Below are positions 17,206 to 25,393 of a stretch of 64,000 nt of DNA, one piece after another. The notes below the pieces were generated by a model, which saw only the letters and a list, made by a program, of their open reading frames with translations, did no database searches and was not told the origin of the DNA. This stretch comes from Pseudomonas poae. Its GTDB lineage: Bacteria; Pseudomonadota; Gammaproteobacteria; Pseudomonadales; Pseudomonadaceae. The position numbers were made by a program, and so were the translations under genes. The stretch is from positions 124,001 to 188,000 of the forward strand of contig CP034537.1 of assembly GCA_004000515.1 (NCBI GenBank). Direction: 5' to 3'. The first letter of the stretch is position 1. Each line of letters starts with the position of its first letter.

Positions 17206-18068
17206 ATGGCTCGCCCCGCTACCGCCTGCTCCATCACTCGCTGTGGGACCTGATCCCCATTGCCATGGGCCTGGCGCATTTCGCCTTTGTGATCTGGTTG
17301 GTCACAGCCTTCCATAGCCTGAGCTGGTGGGCCTTGGTGCCGCTGGCGTTGGTGTACGCGGTGAGCCTGTCGTGGAGCATCAACAGCATCTCCCACAACC
17401 AGATCCACAATGCCTATTTCACCCATCGCGCAGTGAACCGTGCCTTCGACCTGCTGCTGTCGGTAACCATCGGTTTTTCCCAGACGCTGTACCGCGACAT
17501 CCACAACCGCCATCACCGTGGCAACGCCGACCTGCCGGGGCAGGATGGGCAAACCATCGACCCGCTGTCGATCTACCAGCGCGGCAAAAATGGCCAGCCG
17601 GAAAACCCGTGGGCGTATACGTTCCTGAGCTTTTTCCGTGACGATCCCAAGCCGTTCTACGACGAAATGAAGCGCAAACGCCCGGCGGATGCACGTTGGG
17701 TCAAGGTAGAAATCGTCGTGACAGTGGCGTTCTATATCGCCTTGGCGTTCTACAACTGGCAGGCGGTGCTGTGGCTGCTGCCGTTCTGGTACCTGGGCCA
17801 GTGCCTGTCATCGCTCAATGGCTACTACGAACACTTCGGCGGCAACCCGGACCTGCCGATTGCCTGGGGCGTGAGTTCCTACAGCGTGCTGTACAACCTG
17901 ATCTGGATGAACAACGGCTATCACGCCGAGCATCACTACCGGCCAAAGATGCACTGGACCAAAGTGAAGGCGTTTCACCGCGAGATCGCCGAGCAACAGC
18001 GTGAAGCCGGGGTCAAGACGCTGCCGGTGTCCCACGGCTTGGGTTTCCTGGTTGCACACCGTAAATAA
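17206..18068 (+). CDS. Membrane fatty acid desaturase (one frameshift near 17216)
   Basis: Di-iron acyl desaturase of 287 residues in the inner membrane. It has the histidine boxes HNQIHNAYFTH, HNRHHRG and NGYHAEHHYRPKMHW that hold the two irons, with two pairs of membrane helices between them. It would introduce a double bond in membrane lipid or acyl-CoA chains with oxygen. The natural start is the ATG at 17206 with an AGGA site. One C is missing from the run 17214-17217; restoring it joins MARPR to YRLLHHSLWDLIP. Without that correction the protein would appear to start at 17265 and lose its N-terminus. No DesT-type regulator gene is adjacent. Confidence 0.85.
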
Positions 18069-18079
18069 CCCTGACAGTA

Positions 18080-18130
18080 CGCGCGGCGGTGTGCCAGGTA
18101 AGCGTGATGTGCCTGGTACACCGCGGCGCG
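18080..18130. terminator. Imperfect long hairpin between convergent genes
   Basis: Arms GCGGTGTGCCAGGTA and TGCCTGGTACACCGC with CGCG flanks form an imperfect stem with a nine-base loop. It lies between the converging desaturase and EamA genes. No clear T-tract is present, so it may be a REP-like hairpin more than a classical terminator. Confidence 0.5.
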
Positions 18131-18163
18131 GGGCAAGCCCGCTCACTACAAACAGCGGTGGCC

Positions 18164-18579
18164 TCAGTTTTCTTCGCCTTCGGCCAACAGCGCAATGCCG
18201 CCGATAATCACCGCCACGCCCACCCAGTGCAGCGGGCTGATATGTTCCCCAGCCCCAGCCACGAGCCCAGCAACACCACCACAAACACCAGTGAACTCAG
18301 CGGGAACGCCAGGGACAGGCTGCTGCGTCGCAAAATCAGCATCCACACGAAGAAGGCGCCGATGTAGCTGCCGATCGCCGCCAGGATGCCTGGGTTACGC
18401 GCCACATCGGCCAACCATTGCCAAGTGAGGTCCATCTGGCCCAACTGGTCACCGGCCACTTTGGTAAACAACTGGCCGGCGCTTTCAAAGCCGATCAGCA
18501 ACGCCCACAGCACCACGGTGCCAAGGCGACCGTGCAGCCATCCGCTTGGACGTTCCACCACCATTTCCTGCGAATTCAT
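18164..18579 (-). CDS. EamA-type small transporter subunit 2 (one frameshift near 18248)
   Basis: Four-helix membrane protein of 138 residues, one half of a paired EamA/DMT transporter. Helices lie at about residues 21-41, 58-78, 82-102 and 115-133. The stretch LSLAFPLSSLVFV is typical of ArnE/ArnF- and EamA-like proteins. The frame breaks at C4, 18247-18250: restoring one base joins GSWLGLG to EHISPLHWVGVAV and supplies the fourth helix. Its start overlaps the stop of subunit 1 (ATGA), so both are made together, as expected for a heterodimer. The substrate is unknown; the upstream ureohydrolase may give a hint. Confidence 0.78.
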
Positions 18580-18956
18580 GCCTGACTCCCGGCAATTGCC
18601 ACCAACATCACACCCACGGTAATCACCAATGTGCCCGCCCATCGGCGGCGGCTGACGGTTTCCTTGAGCACCACCTTGCCCGCCAGCACCACGCCGCAAT
18701 AGGCCAGCGCGGCCGCCGGGAACAGCAGGCTCAGCGGCGCACGGGACAACGCTTCAAGCCACACGAAAAACTCGATGGCATAGGCGCCGATTCCGGCCCA
18801 CAGCAATGGCGCATTGAACACCTGGCCCCAGAACGCATTCAGGCGAAAACCACCTTCCAGCTCCGGCAGGCGGTCCAGGCCGATCTTGAAACACAACTGG
18901 CCGATCACATCGAGCACGATGGAAAAGGCCACCAGCAGCACCACGGTCAGGGTCAC
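18576..18956 (-). CDS. EamA-type small transporter subunit 1
   Basis: Four-helix protein of 126 residues (helices about 3-21, 45-64, 70-93, 103-122). Motifs include GQLCFKIGLDRLPE after helix 1 and APLSLLFPAAALAY in helix 3. It belongs to the small DMT proteins that work as pairs. The GTG start at 18956 overlaps the ureohydrolase stop (GTGA), and its stop overlaps subunit 2. Three genes are thus translationally linked. No specific substrate can be assigned. Confidence 0.8.
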   Translation of the reverse strand: MTLTVVLLVAFSIVLDVIGQLCFKIGLDRLPELEGGFRLNAFWGQVFNAPLLWAGIGAYAIEFFVWLEALSRAPLSLLFPAAALAYCGVVLAGKVVLKETVSRRRWAGTLVITVGVMLVAIAGSQA

Positions 18957-19873
18957 GGGAACAACTCCTCAAACAGGTCGATCAGGGCTTCATTGGTGGC
19001 GGCATTGCGCTGTATATCCTCGGCGCTCCAACGCTCGGGCGGAGGCTGGTCGGACTTGGCCTCCCAGCGCTTGAACGCGTTACTGAACGCAGGCGTGGCG
19101 AACTCACCGCACACGTCGATGCCAATGATGCGTTTACGCGCCGCCAACGCTCGCAGGGCTTGCAACAAGTGGGTCAAGCGCATGCCGCCCTGGTCCCAGT
19201 TGGTGGCGGCGTCTTCGCTGGCCAATACGTCTTTGTCGATGGTGATCCAGATGGCCTCAGTGGGCAGGCTGGTGATCATCTGTTCCAGAAACTGCGCCCA
19301 ATCCAACTCCGCGAGGTTGCGCCAGTGCAGGTGGTTTTCCTGCTGCTGGTGACCGGCGCCATCGCCCACCCGGCCCCAGACTTTCGACGGCGGATGCTGC
19401 CAGGGAAACAGCTGCAAGTGCCCACGCTTGAGGGCGCCCAGGTTGCCGCCGCGCAGTTGCGGGTTATGCAGGTCGTCGCTGCACGGGCCCAGTGTGACGA
19501 TGCGTTTGATCGCCGGCATCTTCAACGCGCGGTTGACCCACGAGCCGCAGTGGCGCTTGGGCGCAAAGCGCACCCAGTCAGGGTGGTTGTCGAAGTGGAT
19601 CAGGCTGATGGGTTCTTTAAGGTCGGCCAGAAAAGCCGGGGTGAGGTGGTGGTAGTCACCAGAGCCGACAAACAGGATTTCCGGTCGCGCATCCACGGGC
19701 CGGGGCCGCTTGGCCAGGCGCTCGGCGAAGGCCTTCCAGGTTTTTTCGGTGGACCACAGGCGCAGCTTCGGGCCCAGGTCCAGCAGGTCGAGGCGCGTGG
19801 CCTGACCGCTGGCCAACCGCCGGGCAATCGGAGCCTGGCTTGTTAGGCTGTGGTCGAGGTCAAGAATATTCAA
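18953..19873 (-). CDS. Arginase/ureohydrolase family protein
   Basis: Protein of 306 residues with the ureohydrolase fold. Metal-site motifs are recognisable but not canonical. Loop IHFDNHPDW corresponds to the DAHxD manganese motif with Asn in place of the small residue. Loop WITIDKDVLASEDAATNW corresponds to the SxDxDxxDP motif, with the terminal Asp-Pro missing. GIDVCGEF occupies the place of the last motif. Arginase, agmatinase and guanidine hydrolase are the known activities of the superfamily; this is a divergent branch and substrate prediction would be a guess. It heads a coupled operon with two EamA half-transporters, suggesting breakdown and transport of the same nitrogen compound. 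Confidence 0.8.
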   Translation of the reverse strand: MNILDLDHSLTSQAPIARRLASGQATRLDLLDLGPKLRLWSTEKTWKAFAERLAKRPRPVDARPEILFVGSGDYHHLTPAFLADLKEPISLIHFDNHPDWVRFAPKRHCGSWVNRALKMPAIKRIVTLGPCSDDLHNPQLRGGNLGALKRGHLQLFPWQHPPSKVWGRVGDGAGHQQQENHLHWRNLAELDWAQFLEQMITSLPTEAIWITIDKDVLASEDAATNWDQGGMRLTHLLQALRALAARKRIIGIDVCGEFATPAFSNAFKRWEAKSDQPPPERWSAEDIQRNAATNEALIDLFEELFP

Positions 19874-19951
19874 GGCAGTGTTCCCCTTAGGCTTTAAGGG
19901 GGCAATGCAAGGGCCGGGCCAGCACTTATTTCAAGAACAACAAGAAACACA

Positions 19952-20023
19952 TGTGGGAGCTGGCTTGCCTGCGATAGCGGTCGTGAATCTTGCATCGCTA
20001 TCGCAGGCAAGCCAGCTCCCACA
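19952..20023. repeat. REPIN
   Basis: Inverted copies of TGTGGGAGCTGGCTTGCCTG with a shorter centre (about 22 bases, itself a partial dyad). It lies between the ureohydrolase and DsbA-like genes, both transcribed on the minus strand. Confidence 0.92.
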
Positions 20024-20034
20024 TCAGCACGGTG

Positions 20035-20688
20035 TCAGGCTCGGGACTCGTTGATGATCTGCCGAATCGCGCCCACAAACGCCTCGGCCGGCTGGCCACC
20101 GCTCACCGCGTACTGGTCGTTGAACACGATGGTCGGCACCGAGCTCACACCACGCGACACCCACAGTTGCTCCTGCTCACGCACTTGGGCGGCGTATTCG
20201 TCGCTGGCAAGGATCTCGGCGGCGCGTTTCAAGTCCAGCCCGACGCTCTCGGCGATGATCGCCAGGGTGGCGTGGTCGGAAGGGTCCTGGCCGTCGCTGA
20301 AATAAGCCTTGAACAACGCTTCCTTGAGGTTGTACTGCAAGCCTTCCAGCCCGGCCCAATGCAACAGGCGGTGCGCATCGAACGTGTTGTAGATGCGGCT
20401 CTGGCCATCGGTACGAAAGGCAAAGCCCAGTGCGGCGCCCATGTCGCGGATACGCTCGCGGTTGGCCTGGGATTGTTCGGCGGTGGAGCCGTATTTTTCG
20501 GTGATGTGCTCGACGATGTTTTGCCCTTCGGCGGGCATGTTCGGGTTCAGTTCGAACGGCTGGAAATGGATCTCGGCCTGCACCTCGGCGCCAAGCTGGT
20601 CCAAGGCTTCGGTCAGGCCGCGCAGGCCGATGATGCACCAGGGGCAGGACACGTCGCTGACGAAATCGATTTTCAGGGGAGTACTCAT
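20035..20688 (-). CDS. DsbA-family oxidoreductase, FrnE type
   Basis: Thioredoxin-fold protein of 217 residues without a signal peptide, so cytoplasmic. The CxxC motif is in SDVSCPWCIIG near residue 15. The cis-Pro loop VSSVPTIVFND and the C-terminal GGQPAEAFVGAI region match FrnE/2-hydroxychromene-isomerase-like proteins. Deinococcus FrnE acts as a cytosolic disulfide isomerase linked to oxidative stress; the role here may be similar but is inferred. I start at the ATG at 20688 (GAGG site upstream); a TTG three codons earlier is less likely. Confidence 0.87.
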   Translation of the reverse strand: MSTPLKIDFVSDVSCPWCIIGLRGLTEALDQLGAEVQAEIHFQPFELNPNMPAEGQNIVEHITEKYGSTAEQSQANRERIRDMGAALGFAFRTDGQSRIYNTFDAHRLLHWAGLEGLQYNLKEALFKAYFSDGQDPSDHATLAIIAESVGLDLKRAAEILASDEYAAQVREQEQLWVSRGVSSVPTIVFNDQYAVSGGQPAEAFVGAIRQIINESRA

Positions 20689-20743
20689 GGTGGGCAACCT
20701 CGCAGGCAGAAACGTGCCGTAAAAGGCTCACGATACACCAATG

Positions 20744-21762
20744 TCACAGCACCTTCGAAGGCTCGCCCAGGTCAATCTGCGCCCAGTGCGCTGCGTCTTC
20801 GCGATGAGCTTGAAGGTAGGGCAACACGGCCGTCAGCAGCGGCGCCTTGAACGCTTCCTGGAAACGATGGGCCATGCCGGGAATCAGCTTCAACTGGCTG
20901 CCCTGGATATGCGCCGCCAGGTGCACGCCGTGCATCACCGGCAACAGCGGGTCGGCGGTGCCGTGCACCACCAGCGTCGGCACGCGCAGTTGGTTGAGCA
21001 ACGGCACGCGGCTCGGCTCGGCGAGGATCGCCATGATCTGACGCTTCACGCCGTCCGGGTTGAACGCCCGGTCATAGGACAGCGCAGCCTGGTGCAACAG
21101 CGCCTGACGATCATCCTTCACATTCGGGCTGCCCAACGCCGCCAGCAAATCGGCCTGTTGTTCCAGGGCCACTTCACGATTAGGCGCGCTGCGTCGCGAC
21201 AGCAGTTGCACCAACGCCGCACTCGGCGCAGGCAGGCCTTCGGCGCCGGAGCTGGTCATGATCAAGGTGAGGCTTTCCACCCGCTGCGGCGCCATCGCGG
21301 CCAAGTGCTGGGCGATCATGCCGCCCATGCTCGCGCCCAATACGTGGAATTGCTGGATCTGCAAGGCATCCATCAAGCCCAACGCGTCGTCGGCCATATC
21401 GCTCAAGGTATATGGCGCTGCCACGGGCAGGCCGAGCTTGTAGCGCAGCACTTCAAAGGTCAGGTTGGCGCTCGCGGGCGCCTGGCGCCAGGTCGACAGG
21501 CCGACATCGCGGTTGTCATAGCGGATGACCCGAAAGCCTTGCTGGCACAGCGCGACGACCACTTCATCTGGCCAGTGAATCAACTGCCCGCCCAAACCCA
21601 TCACCAGCAGCAAAGCCGGGTCGGACGCACGGCCGATACTCTGGTAAGCGATGCTGACCTTTTCCAGTTCGACCGTTTGGGTCGGGACATTGACATCACA
21701 TCGAGAAGCCGCAAAGACGGCAGGCCGAACAAGAGAGCGGCCAATAGAAAAAACACGCGCAT
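20744..21762 (-). CDS. Alpha/beta-hydrolase with signal peptide (one frameshift near 21720)
   Basis: Hydrolase of about 339 residues. The body shows [14 protein letters not shown] (oxyanion side), the nucleophile elbow [11 protein letters not shown], and the acid and His in [11 protein letters not shown] and PGMAHRFQ. Upstream in another frame lies a hydrophobic leader ([15 protein letters not shown]). Restoring one base near 21718-21722 joins it to [21 protein letters not shown], giving a typical secreted protein. The protein would thus act in the periplasm or outside the cell. The class resembles aclacinomycin methylesterase and proline iminopeptidase-like enzymes; the substrate is unknown. 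The start is less certain than the rest. Confidence 0.75.
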
Positions 21763-21956
21763 GAAAAACACCGAAACGCAGAACCCCAGTAGAGCGCGAG
21801 TCTGATGAAGTTTGTTCAAGCGCGCTGCCACAGTTGCGTGACAGTTTGATGAAGAGTGCTCAGCGGTCATGTTCAACCTGCTTATCGACAGACCTGGCAA
21901 CATGAGACAAACTCACGCCATTCTTAATCATCACAAATTATATTCATGGAGAGCCC

Positions 21957-22874
21957 GTGCTCGAGATCCGTCACCTCAAGACCCTGCACGCCCTGCGTGA
22001 AGCCGACAGCCTGGTGGAAGCCGCCGAGCGCCTGCACCTGACGCAGTCGGCACTGTCCCACCAGTTCAAAGAGCTGGAAGAGCGCCTGGGCATGCCGCTG
22101 TTCGTGCGCAAGACCAAGCCGCTGCGCTTCACCAGCGCCGGCCTGCGCCTGCTGCAATTGGCTGACGCGACCTTGCCGTTGCTGCGCGGTGCCGAGCGCG
22201 ATATTGCGCGGTTGGCCGGCGGCACCGCTGGGCGTTTGCACATGGCGATTGAATGCCACAGCTGCTTTCAGTGGTTGATGCCGACCATCGACCAATTCCG
22301 CGATGCCTGGCCGGAAGTCGAGCTGGACCTGGCCTCCGGCTTCGCCTTCGCCCCGCTGCCGGCCCTGGCCCGTGGTGACCTGGACCTGGTGGTGACCTCC
22401 GATCCGTTGGAGCTGCCGGGCATCACCTATGTGCCGCTGTTCACCTATGAGGCCATGTTGGCCGTGGCTAACCAGCATGCGCTGGCCAACAAGGCGTACG
22501 TCGTGCCGGAAGACCTGCTGACCGAAACCCTGATCACCTACCCCGTGGAACGCGACCGCCTGGACATCTTCACGCGCTTCCTGGAACCCGCCGACATCGA
22601 GCCGGCCCAGGTGCGGACCTCTGAATTGACGGTGATGATGATGCAATTGGTAGCCAGCGGCCGTGGTGTGTGCGGCATGCCGCACTGGGCGCTGCATGAA
22701 TACAGCTCGCGCGGGTACGTGAAGGGCAAGCGCCTGGGTGAAAAAGGTTTGTTCGCGACGCTGTATGCGGGGATCCGTGCAGACATGCTGGACGCGCCGT
22801 ACATGCGCGACTTCCTGCTGACGGCGAAGGACACATCCTTTTCCACACTGGATGGCGTCAGCGCGGTGCGCTGA
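21957..22874 (+). CDS. metR: LysR-family regulator of methionine genes
   Basis: LysR transcription factor of 305 residues. The N-terminal winged helix is at residues 1-60 (ALREADSLVEAAERLHLTQSALSHQFKELE), with only its core cited. The co-inducer domain follows at about 90-300. The N-terminus MLEIRHLKTLHAL and HLTQSALSHQFKELEERLG are characteristic of MetR, which responds to homocysteine and activates metE/metH and related genes. The start is GTG at 21957 with a GGAGAG site nine bases upstream. No metE is adjacent in this window. Confidence 0.88.
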   Translation: MLEIRHLKTLHALREADSLVEAAERLHLTQSALSHQFKELEERLGMPLFVRKTKPLRFTSAGLRLLQLADATLPLLRGAERDIARLAGGTAGRLHMAIECHSCFQWLMPTIDQFRDAWPEVELDLASGFAFAPLPALARGDLDLVVTSDPLELPGITYVPLFTYEAMLAVANQHALANKAYVVPEDLLTETLITYPVERDRLDIFTRFLEPADIEPAQVRTSELTVMMMQLVASGRGVCGMPHWALHEYSSRGYVKGKRLGEKGLFATLYAGIRADMLDAPYMRDFLLTAKDTSFSTLDGVSAVR

Positions 22875-22900
22875 AGTTGGTAACAATGAAGATCAAAATG

Positions 22901-22927
22901 TGGGAGCGGGCAAGCCCGCTCCCACAT
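22901..22927. repeat. Single REP-type palindrome / possible transcript end
   Basis: GTGGGAGCGGGCAAGCCCGCTCCCAC is a near-perfect palindrome sharing its ends with the REPIN family. It sits between the convergent metR and NUDIX genes and could act as a bidirectional transcript end. Confidence 0.75.
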
Positions 22928-22949
22928 TCGATAGGGTTTCGCCAGAGAA

Positions 22950-23357
22950 TTACGCCGTCAACGATTCGCGGTAGAACGGCAGGATCAAATCGCGCGTCAA
23001 CGGCGCCAACTGCAGGCCACCGTCGCCAGCCGGGTCGATCCAACGCACCTCTTCAATCTCGGCCGCCGGGGTGACATTTACGTCGATGTTCACCTGGAAC
23101 AACTCGGCTTCCACGGTGAAACCCGGCTCATTGACGGCCGGAGCAGAGAACGTGCCCAGGTAAACGGCGGCGCTGGGGTCGATGCGCAGGTTGAGTTCTT
23201 CGTGCAGCTCACGGGCCAGTGCTTCGGCGGGTTGCTCGCCGGCGTCGATCTTGCCGCCAGGCTGCATGAAGGCCTGGGTGCCGCGCTTGCGCACCAGCAG
23301 GGTCTGGCCGTCAGTGCCGATCAGGAGGGCGGCGGCGATGCGGATGGTGGAGGGCAT
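22950..23357 (-). CDS. NUDIX hydrolase
   Basis: Pyrophosphohydrolase of 135 residues. The NUDIX box GKIDAGEQPAEALAREL followed by HEELNLRI carries the metal-binding Glu residues (RExxxEE). The Gly that usually ends the box is Asn here, a tolerated change. The flanking QPGGKI and the late EIEEVRWID motif are typical of MutT/ADP-ribose-type enzymes. I start at the ATG at 23357 before PSTIRIAAALL; an upstream extension lacks homology. The nucleotide substrate is unknown. Confidence 0.87.
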   Translation of the reverse strand: MPSTIRIAAALLIGTDGQTLLVRKRGTQAFMQPGGKIDAGEQPAEALARELHEELNLRIDPSAAVYLGTFSAPAVNEPGFTVEAELFQVNIDVNVTPAAEIEEVRWIDPAGDGGLQLAPLTRDLILPFYRESLTA

Positions 23358-23421
23358 GAGTGGTCTTCCTTGGCGGCAAAGGGCGCAAGGATCACATGAC
23401 CGACAGGCTCGCCGCAATCAA

Positions 23422-23511
23422 TGTGGGAGCTGGCTTGCCTGCGATGGCGGAGTGTCAGCCTGCCTATTTGCTGGCATGGCTATCGTTATCGCAGGCAAGC
23501 CAGCTCCCACA
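23422..23511. repeat. REPIN
   Basis: Inverted copies of TGTGGGAGCTGGCTTGCCTG around a centre of about 45 bases, between the NUDIX gene and the end of the HD-domain protein gene. Confidence 0.92.
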
Positions 23512-23514
23512 TTT

Positions 23515-24854
23515 TCAGACCGTGTTCACGGCGGTATCTTTGATAAACACGCTGTATCGCGCGCCTTCCATGGTCTCGAAGGCAATCAACTTATCCACCA
23601 ACGGCAAGTTCAACACCTTGCCGGCATTGAGCAGCAACATGCCGTTATCGGCGTTCAGACTGCGCGCCAGCACCATGCCCTCCTCCAGTTCCCGAGTACC
23701 GAGCACCTTGACGTTGGGGTCGCCCAGGGTCACGTCATTGAGGTAGGTGGCGCACACCTGCACAAAGTCCTCGACCATGTTCGGGTCATACAGCCGCCCT
23801 GCGTATTTGCGGATGTACAGCAGCGCTTCGTCACTGTTCATCTGCCGCTCCAGGATCAGGCCTTTTGCAGCTCGATGAAATCCACCGCCAGTTTGAGCAG
23901 GCGTGAACCTGCGGGAATCGCCTCGCCCTTGAGGTGGTCGGGGAAACCGCTGCCGTCCCAGCGTTCCTGGTGATGGCGGATCAGCCGTGCGGCGTCTTTC
24001 ATCGGTTCCAGGGCCATCAACAGCGACTCGCTTTGCGTGGCGTAGGCGCGATAGCGTTCACGGTCGCTGCTGTGCAGCAGGTCCGAGGGCGAGGCCATCA
24101 TGCTGTCGCTCCAACTCAACTTGCCGATGTTGTAGAGCGCTGCGGCCATGGTCAGGTCGCGGTTGCTGGCAGAGTCCACGCCATGGGCGATGCACCAGGT
24201 GCGCACCAGTTCGATGATCTGCCGGTTGGTCTGCTTGGCACGCGGCAGGCGCAGGTTGGCCAGCAGCGAGAACACTTCGGCGCCGGTGGCGTAGCTGTGT
24301 TTGAGTTCTTCGTAGGCCAGGTCGAGCATGTCAGCGGTTTGCTGCAGTTCGCTGGTGCGTGCGGCCACGCGTTTTTCCAGCGTGGCGTTGAGCTGCTTGA
24401 GTGCTTCGTTCTGCTGCAAGATCAGCTGTTCCAGGCGCAGTTGCTCACGCTCGGAATGCTGATGGACCAGGGATTGGCGCAGCGCCGACAGCAGTTCTTC
24501 ATCGTTCCAGGGTTTGCTGAGGTAGCGGTAGATCTCGCCTTCGTTGATGGCCTTGATGATCAGCGTCAGGTCGGTCTCACCTGTGAGCAGGATGCGCACG
24601 GTGTGGGGATAGTGTTGGTGGACGTGCGCCAGCAGCGAAGCGCCGTCCATGTCTGGCAGGCGTGCGGCGCTCATCACCAGGTCGACCGGTTGGCTGGCGA
24701 GGATCGCCAAGGCATCAGCGGCGCAAGCAGCGCTGTACAGGTCGAAGGGCTCCAGCCGCAGCAAGTGGGTGAGGCTGCGGAGTACGTCCGGGTGGGCATC
24801 GATCAATAGCACCACGGCGCGGTCGGTATCGGTGAAAGTAACTGACTCTCCCAT
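23515..24854 (-). CDS. Receiver/HD-domain protein with degenerate active sites (one frameshift near 23861)
   Basis: Protein of 446 residues: receiver domain (about 13-130), coiled coil (about 135-190) and an HD/HD-GYP-like domain (about 195-390). Both domains look catalytically impaired. The phospho-acceptor position reads VMSAARLPDMDG, so Ala63 replaces Asp, and one of the paired acidic residues is Ala20. The HD dyad reads ALYNIGKL, so Tyr-Asn replaces His-Asp, and GYP reads GFP. The receiver Thr/Ser and Lys (LLTGE, SKPW) remain. One base is missing at the GGCC 23859-23862; restoring it joins VDFIELQK to GLILERQMNSDEALLYIRKY. It may work as a protein-binding switch instead of a c-di-GMP hydrolase. 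Confidence 0.82.
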
Positions 24855-24967
24855 GGGACACCTCGGATCGTCGGTATGCGCTCCTTACAGTCTGGGCCTG
24901 CCTCCTTGGCGATTACTGAGTAGTTTAGTCGGTTTTTGGCAAAATGATGGCCTTCCGATATCAACGC

Positions 24968-24998
24968 AAAAAAAGCCGCTCCATAAACGGGAGCGGCC
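24968..24998 (-). terminator. Rho-independent terminator of rpmE2
   Basis: On the minus strand GCCGCTCC-N7-GGAGCGGC is followed by seven T. It lies 23 bases after the rpmE2 stop codon. Confidence 0.9.
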
Positions 24999-25020
24999 TT
25001 CGAGGTGAAACCGTTGCGCC

Positions 25021-25293
25021 TCACGCGTCGGCTTTTTTCGGGCTTGAGCCGAACGACGCAAAACGCTTGTTGAACCCGGCAATCCGGCCTTCGGCCTGGG
25101 TCTTGCGTTGTTGGCCGGTGTAGATCGGGTGCGAGGCGCTGGACACGTCCAACGGGATATAAGGGTAAGTATTGCCGTCGCTGTGTTTATGGGTGCGATC
25201 GCTGTCGGCGGTGGAGCCGATCAGGAAGAACACGTCGGCGGCGGTGTCGTGGAACAACACGGTGCGGTAGTCGGGATGGATTCCAGCTTTCAT
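25021..25293 (-). CDS. rpmE2: Ribosomal protein L31, type B (zinc-free form)
   Basis: Ninety-residue L31 paralogue. It starts [16 protein letters not shown] and contains [12 protein letters not shown] and the RFASF tail typical of L31 type B. The Cys residues that bind zinc in the normal form are absent. In zinc starvation this form replaces the zinc-containing L31, freeing zinc. A perfect Zur-type operator lies 32 bases upstream of the start codon, so it should be made only when zinc is scarce. Confidence 0.93.
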   Translation of the reverse strand: MKAGIHPDYRTVLFHDTAADVFFLIGSTADSDRTHKHSDGNTYPYIPLDVSSASHPIYTGQQRKTQAEGRIAGFNKRFASFGSSPKKADA

Positions 25294-25324
25294 AAGGCCT
25301 CCGGGGCGTCTGGGTGCAAATCAA

Positions 25325-25341
25325 GTGTTATACAATAACAC
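25325..25341. promoter_or_regulatory. Zur box upstream of rpmE2
   Basis: GTGTTATACAATAACAC is a perfect palindrome (seven-base arms, three-base centre) matching the GTTAT-N3-ATAAC Zur core. It sits just upstream of the minus-strand rpmE2 gene. Confidence 0.88.
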
Positions 25342-25393
25342 AAATCATGCACCCAAACGAGAACCGATTGCAATAAGAATAGGCCGAGAGAGT

